The position numbers and the translations under genes were made by a program. From contig NC_058522.1 in assembly GCF_904849725.1 (NCBI RefSeq), positions 199,127,986-199,191,985 on the forward strand: DNA of 64,000 nucleotides, in the 5' to 3' direction. The notes under the pieces were generated by a model. It was not told the DNA's origin. It was given only the letters and a program-made list of their open reading frames with translations, and made no database searches. How positions within the stretch are numbered: position 1 is the stretch's first letter; each line of letters starts with the position of its first letter. This DNA is from Hordeum vulgare subsp. vulgare. Taxonomy: Eukaryota; Streptophyta; Magnoliopsida; Poales; Poaceae. Below, piece after piece: positions 33,926 to 45,075 of this stretch.

Positions 33926-36633
33926 ATGAGGAATCCAAAAGATCCAAGAACTAAAATCCTACCTTCCACTATGAGGAGAGGTAAGGAACTGCCATCTAGC
34001 TCTGCACTTGATTCACCTTCAGTTTTGAGTAAGTTTGCGACTTCGCCTCCTGCTAGAAATCTTGATATGTTGCCTGTGCTTGATGATGCTACTTCTGCTG
34101 CTCATGATGCTATGCTTGATACTATGCCTGCTATGCCTGATACTGCTTTGCCACTAGGTGCATTCCTTGATGCACAACTTGCTAGAGTTGCTGCTAGATG
34201 TGATGATGCTTCTGAAACTGCTGATACTATTGAAGTAGAACTTGCTACTATGCGTGAATTGCATGTTATGCCTGATACGCGCTATGTTATGGAGGGAGAG
34301 ATAGCTGAGGATTTTCTTGCGTGTAAGCATAGCTATGATGTTGAGAAATTACTGCGCAAGTGGAAAGAAAAATCTTTGGACGCTAGGATGAAATACGACT
34401 CGAAGTTTGCTACTTCGCCTATCTTTGTGACCGATAAGGATTATGAATTCTCTATCGACCCTGAGTTAATCACTCTGGTCGAATCTGATCCTTTTCACGG
34501 TTACGAGTCTGAAACGGTTGTAGCCCATCTTACCAAACTGCACAATATAGCCACCCTATTCACTAGTGAGGAAAAGATCCGCCACTACTATATGCTCAAG
34601 CTGTTTACTTTCTCGCTAAAGGATGATGTAAGACCTGGTTCAATTCTCTTGCTCCTGGATGTGTGCGTAGCCCCCAGGATATGGTCTACTACTTCTGTGA
34701 AAAATATTTCCCTGCCCATAAGAAGCAAGCTGCCTTGCAGGAAATATACAACTTTGCTCAAGCTGAAGAAGAGAGTCTCCCACAAGCTTGGGGGAGGCTT
34801 ATCCAGCTACTGAATGCTTTGCGTGATCACCCTCTTGAGAAGAATGAGATACTTGATATCTTCTATAATGGACTTACCGATGCTTCCAAAGACCATCTAG
34901 ATAGTTGTGCCGGTAGTGTTTTTAGGGAACGAACCGTAGAACAAGCTGAGATTCTCTTGAATAACATCTTGTGCAATGAGAATGCTTGGACTATTCCCGA
35001 ACCACCTCCTAAGCCAACTCCAAAGAAAAGAGGCATTCTATTCCTCAGTCCTGAAGATATGCAAGAAGCCAATAAATCTATGCGAGAGAAAGACATTAAA
35101 TCTGAAGATGTCAAAAATCTACCACCTATTGAAGAGATCCATGGTCTCGCTAACCCGATACAGGTAGTAGAAGTAAATTCTCTGCGTAGGTTTAATGAGA
35201 GTGATATTCCTTTTGATAAACCTGCTAGCTTATGCATGGATGAATTTGATAATTTCGTTGCCAAACAACAAAGTTTGAATGATTATGTTAGCACACAATT
35301 GGAAAAGAATGCTCGTATGCTTAGTCATTTAAGTGCTTGTGTGGACAGAAACGTCAATGATCTTAAGCTTCTCAGTAAACATGCCTCTATGGTTACTACT
35401 CAGGTAGAACAAGTACTTAGAGCTCAAAATGACTTGCTCAATGAGTTGAATGACAATGCCGTCAGAGTCGTCACTAGAGGCGGTAGAATGACCCAGGAAC
35501 CTCCGTATCCTGAGGGTCATCCGAAGAGAATTGAGCAAGATTCTCAAGGAGTTAGCACTGATGCACCTAGTCATCCTAGAAATAAGAAGAAAGATAATAG
35601 GAACCTGCACGCTAGCAACCCTGTTGCTGCTACACCCGAGAGTCCAAACGATGCCTCTGTCTCTGATGCTGAAACACAATCTGGTGATGAACATGAGCCT
35701 AATGATGATAGTGATGTTCATGACGATGCTCAACGTAGCAACGATAAGGATGTGGAGATTGAACCAGTTGATCTTGATAACCCACAACCTAAGACTAAGA
35801 GATACAATAAGAATGACTTTGCTGCTAGGAAGCATGGTAAAGAAAGGGAACCATGGGTTCAGAAACCTATGCCCTTTCCTCCCAAACCATCCAAGAAAAA
35901 GGATGATGAGGATTTTGAGCGCTTCGTTGAAATGATCAGACCTGTCGTTCTGCAAATGCATTTGACAGATATGCTCAAAATGTCTCCGTATGCTAAGTAC
36001 ATGAAAGATATTGTGACTAATAGGAGGAGGATACCTGATCTTGAGATCTCCGCCATGCTTGCTAATTATACCTTCAAGGGTGGAACTCCGAAGAAACTAG
36101 GTGATCCCGGTGTGCCCACTATACCTTGCTCCATTAAAGGCAACTGCGTTAGAACTGTGTTGTGCGACCTTGGAGCCGGTGTTAGTGTTATGCCTCTCTC
36201 TCTTTATCGTAGACTTGAACTGGATAAGTTGACACCCACTGAAATCTCTTTGCAAATGGCCGACAAATCAACTGCTTTCCCTATCAGCATTTGCGAGGAT
36301 GTGCCTGTTGTGGTTGCTAACACCACTATCGTAACAGACTTTGTTATCCTGGATATTCCCGAGGACGATGCCATGGCTGTCATCCTCGGAAGAACCTTTT
36401 TAAACATCACAGGGGCTGTTATAGATTGCAACAAAGGCAATGTCACTTTCCATGTCAACGGTAATGAGCATACAGTGCACTTTCCAAAGAAACAATATCG
36501 AGTACATTGCATCAATGCTATCGAAAAAACTTCATCGATTCTTATTGGGAGCTTTGAATGCCCTATTCCTCGTGTCAAGATGAACTATGATTTGCTTGTG
36601 GGGGAGATACACATCCCCATTGAGGTGACCTAG
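33926..36633 (+). pseudogene. gag: F gag and protease
   Basis: The ATG at 33926 (MRNPKDPRTK) opens a frame with an Ala/Asp-rich N-terminus and the Athila Gag core. A one-base loss near 34627 shifts it into the frame that runs unbroken from about 34640 to 36633. Core motifs: YFCEKYFPAHKKQAA, QAWGRLIQLLNAL, DSCAGSVF. After an acidic linker the protease region shows CDLGAGVSVMPLSLYRRL (Asp about 36166) and ILGRTFLNITGA. Translation ends at TAG 36631-36633 with no RT after it. QAWGRL is again encoded over a copy of the PPT (34784-34796). Confidence 0.87.
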
Positions 36634-36779
36634 TGACTATTCAAAAATTCTCCGTTCTCTTTTGTGATTCGAGAAAGTTTTGTCGAGGGGATTTGATCAA
36701 CCCCATTGACAGATTTCTTTCGATGACCATGAGATGGATGAATCAACGAGTCACAAACCTGTGTTCCAAGCTTTTCAGC

Positions 36780-37190
36780 TTAGGTGCTTAGAAGAAAAAT
36801 GATAGATTTAGTTTGGTTTTCCCTGTTTTCTGTTTTAGCGTCTGGTAGAAAAATACCCCGAAAATGAAAGTTCTCCGAACGCTGTGAAAATCTAGTATGA
36901 TTTTTTCATGAATATTTGAAAAATACTGGGACAAAGAGTCTGTCTCGGGGCCACACCAGTGGGCCACAAGCCCTAGGGGCGCGGGCACCCCTTGGCCGCG
37001 CCACCCAGGCTTGTGGGGCCCACAGGCACCCCCTCCACTCATTCTTGCTCTCATGCGCTTTTCCTACCTCCAGAAAAAATTGTTTCGCAGCTCAAACCCG
37101 TGTTCTTCTCCTCTTGGCGGGATTTTTCATCTCTTTGCTCAAATCACCGTTCTCCGAACTGTTTTGGGGAAATTACTTCTTGGTAAGTGA
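36780..37190 (+). promoter_or_regulatory. Internal LTR-promoter-like module of F
   Basis: The stretch GAAAGTTCTCCGAACG...GATTTTTTCATGAA...AAAATACTGGG (36863-36930) parallels the first third of the F and X LTRs. Hairpin arms GTGGGCCACAAGCCC (36959-36973) and 37008-37023 are the LTR hairpin, and AGAAAAAATT follows near 37072. No clear TATA. It lies upstream of the ORF at 37433, the same place as the module in X. Confidence 0.6.
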
Positions 37191-37432
37191 CTCCTCCATT
37201 GGTCCAATTAGTTTTTGCTCTAGTGCCTCATACTCTGCATATTTTTGCTGCCATGGTGACCATGTTCTTGAGATTTGCATGCTGATTTTAGCTGTTCCCG
37301 AGTAGTGTTGATGCGTAATATGGTCTCTAGGCACTTGTTGGAGTAGTTGCTACGAGTTTCGTTGAGCCTTATTCACTTTTCCTTAGAGTCACTAAAAAAT
37401 TCAGAAATTTTCAGAGATAGAAAAGGGAAAAG

Positions 37433-38504
37433 ATGAGGAGGTTCTTGAGAGGCTCTTCAAGCCGTGACCCCAAGGATGATGGGAGTGAGAAGAAGGCCAA
37501 GTATCCGGTCCCTCGAGTCGCAGAAGTTCGCGTGTGCGAATGGCCAAGCGACGCGTTCTTACACATCGCTGGAATTTATGAGGACTTTTATCACTTGGTG
37601 GAAAACGCAGGCCTTACCGCCTTCGTTGAAGACAAGTGTTCGCAATACCTCCTCCTCACTAATATCTTCGTACAAAGATTTAACCTCTATCCGAGGAAGA
37701 ATACTCCTATGGTTGAGTTTAAATTTTATGATGTCCCCCAGCGCATGTCACTCCAGGATTTTTGCAATGTTTGCAAATTTCCTTTCGTTGGGGATATTCA
37801 TGAACCTCGTCTACGGGACTTGGAAGCTTTTATCGGTACAATTGCTGTAGGAGAGGAGAGAGGAGTGTCTTGTGCTAGAGCTGCTAGCATTCATTTTCCC
37901 GTGCTTCGGTACTTCTCACTATTTGTGGGAAAATGTTTGATTGGTCGTGGGAAAGCTGGGTCACTTAGTTCCCCAGATCTTGCGGTCTTGCGCGAAGCCC
38001 TTTATAACGATAAAACTTATATGCTTGGGCGCTATAGTAGCTCAACGGTTGAACCTGAACCGTTCTAAAGGTGTTGTCTATGGAGGTATCTTTGCTACCC
38101 GTCTTGCCAGACACTTTGAGATACCCATTAGACTAGATGAGGAAGAAGAGGTTCTTCTTCCCGAGAGATATCTAGATTACGATAGCATGTTTTTCCATGA
38201 CTTTCTTGGTAGAGATATAGGTGGAAGGATGATTTATAACCTGGTATTTAGTCAGGGTACTCGTGAGACTATTACTTTGCCTGCTCCTTGTTTGTTCAAT
38301 AATCATGCAGGAAGGTACACTATTATGCCCTCGGACATCTACGCATATTGGGGCCTAGCCCAACCACAGGTGCCCGTGCCCGAGCCACTAATCGAGTACC
38401 AAACGCCAGTTTATCAGTGGGAGCCGGAGGAGCTCACACAACAGTGGCATCCTCAGTCCACTCCGGAGTACCCCGGAGCTGGTTATTTCCCTCCTTGGGA
38501 GTAG
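37433..38504 (+). pseudogene. ATHILA ORF-1-like gene of F
   Basis: The frame starts MRRFLRGSSSRDPKDDGSEK at 37433. An extra G in the run at 38027-38029 shifts it, and the rest reads from about 38030 to the TAG at 38502-38504. Motifs FKFYDVPQRMSLQDFCNVCKF, ARAASIHFPVLRYFSLFVGK and IVAQRLNLNRSKGVVYGGI match what I recall of the ATHILA ORF-1 family (Pfam PF03078). The C-terminus is Pro/Gln/Glu-rich. The function of this plant family is unknown; it sits in the env position but has no evident membrane segment. Confidence 0.75.
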
Positions 38505-38525
38505 ACCAAGTTAGGCCAAAAGCCT

Positions 38526-38538
38526 AAGCTTGGGGGAG
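38526..38538 (+). other. Internal copy of the F polypurine tract
   Basis: AAGCTTGGGGGAG is identical to the terminal PPT (40449-40461) and begins 22 bp after the ORF-1-like stop. Confidence 0.65.
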
Positions 38539-40425
38539 TACGTGTTCTCACCGACTTTACATTCTTGCTTATGCTTTCACCTTGTTAGCCGGTGTTCACA
38601 CGTTGCCACCGTATCATCCATGCTAGTTTATTTTATTTTTCTCGTTTTCTTTTCGTGTGTGTGTCTAGTTTGAGAAAAAACCAAAAAAAGATTTTCTTTT
38701 TTTTTCTTTTGCTTGTTGGGAGCTTTCCCGTGTAGATAGTTTTCTTTTTCTTTGTGTCAAGGTAGAAGACCATGGTTACAATGTTTAGTGGCTCTTGCAG
38801 GCATACCTGTTTAGCTTTCAAAGAGCCATATTACTTTGTCTTCTCCTTTGTGTTTGTCTGCAGATTCCAGCTTTAGTCCAATGCACGAGCACGCTTATTA
38901 TTGTTCACATCGTTCGGTCGTGCAAGTGAAAGGCAATAATGACGATATATGATGAAGTGACTGAGCCTGGAAAAGCTGGTATGAACTCGATCTATTTTGT
39001 TTTTGTAAATATGACTAGCTCATCATGCCTGATTCAGCTTTGTTGAGAGAGAAACATGTTTGCAATGACAACTTAGAGATCATAGTTGCTTATGCCATGC
39101 TTACTTAGCTAGGAGCTTATAATGGTTTGTCTTGGTCGCCCACATGAATGTTGAGATGACTATGATGTAGTATGATAGGATGGTATCCTCCTTTGAATGT
39201 TTCAGGTGGCTTGACTTGGCGCATGTTCATGCATGTAGTTGAAACAAAATCAACATAGCCTCTATAATGTTCATGTTCATGGTGATTTATGTCCTACTCA
39301 TGCTTGCACTCAATGTTAGTTAATCTCAATGCATTTTGATGACTGTTGTCGCTCTCTAGTTGGTCGCTTCCCAGTCTTTTGCTAGCCTTCACTTGTACTA
39401 AGCAGGAATACGGCTTGTGTATCCACTTCCATAAACCCAAAGTTGTGCCATATGAGTCCACCATACCTACCTATGTGCGGTATCTACCTGCCGTTCCAAG
39501 TAAATTTGCATGTGCCACTCTCTAAATCTTCAAGAAATAATCTGTTTTGCATGCCCGAACCGCTCATGTGGTCACAGGGGGCTATTGGTATCTTCCATGC
39601 TAGGCGTGTTATCCTCGATATGTGTTTATTCACTATCATTCACGAGAAAGGGGCCGGTAATTGGAATTCCTAGTTCCATGCTCAAATCGAAAAGATAATT
39701 ACAAACAAAACTCCCCAAGGATTGTTGTTGGTATGGACGGTACCCGAGGATTCGACTTGCCGTGGAGTGTGAGTGATTGGTGGTGGGGGAGTCAAAACTT
39801 TACTTTTCTGTTTGGGAACCACCTATAGCATGTGTAACATGGAAGATGTTGAGAACTCTTAGTCATTGCGTTGACAATGAAAGCATGCCACCCAAAATTA
39901 TTATCTCTATTTTAAAAGCTTGAGCTCTAGCACCTCTGCAAATCAATGCTTCCCTCTGCGAAGGGCCTGTCTATTTATTTTCCTGTTGAGTCATCCTCCT
40001 CTTACAAAAGCACCAATTAGAGAGCACCTCTGTCATTTTTATGCTTTGCTTTTAACTGTGTTGAGTATGACTATGACTGGATCTTCATTTGCCATGAATT
40101 ACAATGTTTAGTCAGCCCTTGGTCTTTTAAGTTGCTCTGCATTTATGTTTTGCGGTCTCAGAAAGAGCTAGCGAGAGACCATCTATTCGTACTGCTTCAT
40201 GTTGTTTTGATTGAAGTGTTGACACTTGAGGCTTATTATTATTTGCTCGCTAGTTGATTATGCCATTGATATGAGTTCACCGTGAGACCTAGATGTCATT
40301 TGCTTACGTGGTTTGATTGTGATCTTGCTGAAATTCTGGTTGTGAGTTAGACATAGTTGCAACAACAAGATCAAATAGAGTTTGTCAAGGTTTTTCTTTT
40401 GTCTCTCTCAGTTTGTCAACTGAGT
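38539..40425 (+). other. Non-coding 3' region of F
   Basis: No credible ORF. It is T-rich at 38630-38760. It holds the two blocks shared with X (39454-39475 and 39951-39968). Confidence 0.7.
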
Positions 40426-40461
40426 TGCTTGAGGACAAGCAAGGCTTTAAGCTTGGGGGAG
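40426..40461 (+). promoter_or_regulatory. AGGA-loop hairpin and terminal PPT of F
   Basis: TGCTTG-AGGA-CAAGCA (40426-40441) is a perfect 6-bp stem; the outer pair is T-A where X has C-G. The PPT AAGCTTGGGGGAG follows at 40449-40461, one base before the LTR. Confidence 0.7.
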
Positions 40462-40462
40462 T

Positions 40463-41950
40463 TGATATGTCTCCGTCCTATCTACTTTTCCGAACTCTGT
40501 TGCGCTTGTTTTGGACTCTAATTTGCATGATTTGAATGGAACTAACCCGGACTAACGCTGTTTTCAGCAGAATTGCCAAGGTGTTGTTTTTGTGCAGAAA
40601 TAGAAGTTCTCAGAACGTCGTGAAAATTTACGGAGATTTTTTCTATAATAAAAGAAAAATACGTGCACAAAGATCCACCGGAGCGGACGTGCCAGTGGGC
40701 CACAAGCCCAGAGGCCGCAGCCATGCCCTATGGCTGCGCCATGCAGGCTTGTGGGGCCCACATGGCACCACCGCCCCCAATCTCAGCTCTAAATCTTCCG
40801 TTTCGCCTGAAAAAATAATTAGAGAGAAGGTTTCATCGCATTTTGCGATACGGAGGCGCCACCACATCCCATTCTTCATCTGGAGGGCAGATCTGGAGTC
40901 CGTTTGGATGAGATCTATCATGTAATCGAGTTAGTTCTTGACGGGGATTGATCCCTAGTATCCACTATGTTCTAGATTGATGTTGCTACTACTTGGCTAT
41001 GCTTAATGCTTGTCACTAGGGCCCGAGTGCCATGATTTCAGATCTGAACCAATTATGTTGTCGGCAATATATATGTGTTTTAGATCCTATCTTGCAAGTT
41101 GTAGTCACCTACTATGTGTTATGACCCAGCAACCCCGGAGTGACAATAGCCGGAACCACTCCCGGAGATGACCATAGTATGAGGAGTTCATGTATTCACC
41201 GCGTGTTAATGCGTTGGTCCGGTTCTTTATTAAAAGGAGAACCTTAATATCCCGTAGTTTCCATTAGGACCCCACTGCCACGGGAGGGATGGACAATAGA
41301 TGTCATGCAAGTTCTTTTATCTAAGCACGTATGACTACATACGAAATACATGCCTACATTAGATTGACGAACGTGAGCTAGTTACATATCTCTCCGTGTT
41401 ATAGTTGTTACATGATGAATCACATCCGTCACACTCATCCATCACCAATCCACTGCCTATGAGTCTGTTACTACTGGTTCTCGCTACGTTACTTTGACTA
41501 GGCTTGTCCCTTGCTACAAAAGGGATTGGGCCACTTTGCTACTGCTGCTACTTGTCACTTTGCTGCTGCTTTTACTTGTTACTTTGCTGCTGCTGCTACC
41601 GCTGTTCCTTGCTACTCCGCTGTTACTTGTTGCAAGACTTTGTTGGAGCCGTAGCCGGGGAAGCATTCTTCTCAAGATTAATCCCCCGTCATCGTGCTGG
41701 CGCCATTGATACAACAGTTAGGAATAGTGTGCCGTGTAAACAAATCGTTTCAGGCACCATTGCTATCATACTACCTTGCTACTGAATCTTTGCTTGCAGA
41801 CACTAATCTTTCAGGTGTGGTTGAATCTGACACATTCAGCTACTAATACTTGAGAATATTCTTTCGCTTCCCGTCTTAGCGAATCAATAAATTTGGGTTG
41901 AATACTCTACCCTCAAAAACTGCTGCGATCCCATACGCTTGTGGGCATCA
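40463..41950 (+). repeat. 3' LTR of F (1488 bp, internal deletion)
   Basis: Relative to the 5' LTR about 120 bp are missing after GGAGTCCGTTT (about 40905); the junction has GTT microhomology. The LTR hairpin is at 40695-40761. Confidence 0.92.
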
Positions 41951-42406
41951 GTGCGTCAGGAGTTGCCATCGGATTGACGCCCGCCTTCTTCTTTTTCTTC
42001 GCCCCCAGTGAGGCAACGCCCTTGGACATCAGGCAAAAAGGGAATCAGCCATGCACAGACGATGGACGTGCCAGGGGTGCCAAGATGAGTCACTTACTCT
42101 TCGACGTCGACCCATCTCCTCTTCCTCTCCGACCCGACGACGGCAGGGGCGACAAGCCCCCCCATGGAGGGGGGTGAGCCCGACGCCTCAGACTTCCCGC
42201 CGGCAGTGGGGGGATGCGCCAAGGGCGACTCAGCCCCGTGGTTCCAGCGGGCGAGCACGCACGCAAACTGCATGGCGCGCGGGGCTGACAAGGGTCCATC
42301 GAGATCCTGGTCAGGCGCGAGGAGATCACCACGGCGACTTCGCCGAGGACATCATCATCTTCAAGCTCGCATAGAAGGACGACCTGTGACGGGAGAGGCG
42401 CGCTCG

Positions 42407-43433
42407 TCATGCAGTCATCGATGGTCTTCTCCGAGTCCCCCCACCGAAGGTGTCGTCCGATGACACCTTTACCGGTCCAGAGCCCTCGGTCGGGAAGAGC
42501 CCCTGCTCATCGAAGATAGGCAGCGCGGCGATCAGGTCGTCCAGTCCGTCGAGATGGTACAGTGGAATCTGAGCCTCGGGAAGGTCACCAGGGTCACTGC
42601 CCAGCAGGGTCGCCACGACCCTGTTCAACTCCTTTGTAGGAAGGTCGTGGGACCGGAGCCTGGTCTTGTCGTCACCGAACTGGTAGTCCCACAGGGGCGT
42701 GGAATGGGCCTGAAGGGGCGCCAGACGCTGCGCCAAGAATTCCTTCACTATCATCCCACCGATCAGCCTCTTGGCGCTGATGTCGCGGGAGAAGCGCTCC
42801 AGGATGGGCACCGCCTGATGGTAGGAGAGCTTCGCTGAGCTCCACACAAAAGTCTTTTCTGGCAGCCCTTTCGGCACCTCCTGCCAAGGGATGGCGTCCT
42901 TGAGGCTCATGAGAACCCAACGGTGCCTGAAGTTTTCCACCTTCTTCCCGGCGTTCAGGAGGAGATTACCTTCCTAGGCCGCTAGGAAGGAGACACATGC
43001 CGACAACTGGGCGCCATCGTGCAGGCGCAGGCTGAAGAAATGGCGGAAGAGGGCTATTGAAGGCTGCACGCCTACGAAGGCCTCGCAGTAGAAAGCAAAG
43101 ATGGACATGAGCAAGATGGAGTTGGGTTGGAGGTGAAGGGCCTGGATCCCATACTGGTTCAGGATGGCGATGAAGAACGAGGAGAAAGGCGTCCCCAGCC
43201 CGGCGAAGACGCTATGGAGGAAGAAGGGGTATACCGCCTTCAACGCGGGCTGCTTTGGTGTGGCGCTGGGCCAGATCAAGGTCTGCCCGTGCTCGCTGGA
43301 CTCGGCCTCCGTCCATGGGAGCACGGGGGTAAGATCCACATCCTTGGAGAGGGCACACTCGAGGAGCGGAGGAGCCGGGGCAGGACCTTGCGTCTCTCGC
43401 TTCTGCTTACCGGCGGGCGCCATCGCTGAACTA
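42407..43433 (-). pseudogene. 5' part of the Y antisense gene
   Basis: Minus-strand frame from the ATG at 43433 (MAPAGKQKRETQ), with a TAG at 42976-42974, then open to 42407. The block TPFSSFFIAILNQYGIQALH followed by NSILLMSIFAFYCEAFVG matches in pattern the exon-1 block of the V antisense gene (HPLFKGIMNHFGAQLHHFPP). I therefore assign it to the same family (putative gypsy type transposon domain). It lies just inside the 3' LTR of Y, the same place as in V. Confidence 0.75.
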
Positions 43434-43696
43434 ACAAGGGAACGGCACGGTGCTAGATCTGGGAGACGCCGGTTAGAGTTGGAGACCGAGGAGGAAGAGC
43501 AAGTGTGGGAGAAAGGAAAGGAATAACGGACCGACACAACGAGTCAGGTTCCTAATAGTTCGGGCAGAGACAGAAGGCAAGGGAGACCCGACATCAGTTG
43601 CGTGACGCGCACTGGCCTGGCCCACACACATTTAGGGCCCCCGGCGCCTCAGGCCGCCCCCAAGGCTTCGTCTAGAGGCCGGCGTGAGCACGCCTT

Positions 43697-43956
43697 GGGC
43701 CCGGGGGCTACTGTAGGCATTCTAGGAACGGGGGTACCCAGACTTGCCTGCCTGTGGCCCAGGTCTAGCCCACTTAATCAAGCAACCATAATCGGACATG
43801 ACACCACTCAAGGCAAGGTCGTCGCGAGGGGCCAAGCCTCACGAGGGGGAGCAACATCAAGACCCGCACAGGGCCTCATCATGACCCCTCCCGAGCGGCG
43901 GATATTCCGAGGCGAGACCCGGCCTCAGGAGTCAAGGATGACGCGGAGGAAGGTCT
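43697..43956 (+). repeat. PPT and left part of the Y 3' LTR
   Basis: The purine-rich GGGCCCGGGGGCTAC ends at 43711 and the LTR starts TGTAGGC at 43712. It is cut at 43956 by element Z. About 11% diverged from 2363-2607. Confidence 0.85.
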
Positions 43957-45040
43957 TGATAACCCACAAGTATAGGGGATCAATTGTAGCCTTTCTCGAT
44001 AAGTAAGAGTGTCGAACCCAATGAGGAGCTAAAGGTAGGACAAATATTCCCTCAAGTTCTATCGACCACCGATACAACTCTACGCACACTTTACGTTCGC
44101 TTTACCTAGAACAAGTATGAAACTAGAAGTACTTTGTAGGTGTGAAAGGATAGGTTTGCAAGAAAAGAAAGAACACGTAAATAAAAACTAGGGGCTGGTT
44201 AGATAAAGAAACAATTACGTTAGTTTAACGAGTGTGGAAAAGTGGTGGTAGGAGTTGCGGAATTTAAGCAATTGACTACGTTACTAGACCGATAACAAGT
44301 TTTCTGTGGGAGAGGCCACTGCCAGCATGTCACCCCTTACTTGGAATTCTATGCACTTATCATTGGAACTATTAGCAAGCATCCGCAACTACTAACGTTC
44401 ATTAAGGTAAAACCCAACCAGAGCAATAAGATATATTCGTCCCCCTTCAATCCCGTATGCATCAATTTCTATGCTAGGTGAAGCTTCTGTCACCCTTCCC
44501 TCCAATACATAGTCGTACCAACATACTACTAACCCTATGGTATGATCCACGCGTGCGCTCATGAAGACGTAAGACTACAACAACCACATTTCTTAACGCT
44601 TCCAATACATAGTCCTATCAACATACTACAAAAATTCTAGAAAAAATCAGGAGATCATCGAAAGTACTTTTCCGCCGCCACAAGATTCTGTCTCCGCAAG
44701 ATCCTATCTGGGGCACGTTCTGGTGCCCTGCCGGAGGGGGGATTCAGATACGAAGGGCTTCTTCATCAACACCATGACCTCTCCGATGATGCGTGAGTAG
44801 TTCACCATAGACCTACGGGTCCATACGTTTTAAGTTGATTCTTCTTCACAAAAATCGTAAATATTCCAAAACAAATCCCCGTAGGTTTTTTATTGTGTTT
44901 GGACTTCGTTTGGTATGGATATTCTGCAAAACAAAAACCATATAACAAACAGAACTGGCACTCGACACTTGATCAATATGTTAGTCCCAAAAATAGTATA
45001 AAAAGTTGCCAAAAATTGTAGATACGACAGAGACGTATCA
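43957..45040 (-). repeat. 3' LTR of Z (1084 bp, chimeric)
   Basis: Both ends match 48836-50365, but about 650 bp of the 5' LTR (about 49460-50110) is replaced by a different stretch at about 44560-44830. Confidence 0.85.
44605..44830 (+). repeat. Foreign LTR-like segment inside the Z 3' LTR
   Basis: After a partial duplication of the CCAATACATAGTC block (44500 and 44605), the text reads like another Athila-type LTR in plus orientation: CTAGAAAAAATCAGGAG, CCGCCGCCAC, GCAAGATCC, CCGGAGGGGG. The Z sequence resumes near 44832. Confidence 0.55.
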
Positions 45041-45075
45041 GCATCCCCAAGCTTAATTCCTGCTCGTCCTCGAGT
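45041..45075 (-). promoter_or_regulatory. Terminal PPT and AGGA-loop hairpin of Z
   Basis: On the minus strand ACTCG-AGGA-CGAGC (45075-45062) has a 4-bp core stem with the same loop as X and F. The PPT AAGCTTGGGGATGC (45054-45041) abuts the LTR. Confidence 0.6.

Larger units (their letters stand above)
32256..41950 (+). mobile_element. Element F: non-autonomous Athila-lineage element with ORF-1-like gene
   Basis: The LTRs (32256-33846 and 40463-41950) start TGATA and end ATCA. The target duplication GTGCG is perfect (32251-32255, 41951-41955). It encodes Gag plus protease and a second protein like ATHILA ORF-1, with no RT, RNase H or integrase, so it depended on an autonomous relative. It inserted into the antisense gene of Y. 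The LTR sequence reminds me of the wheat family called Fatima, but that is from memory. Confidence 0.93.
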
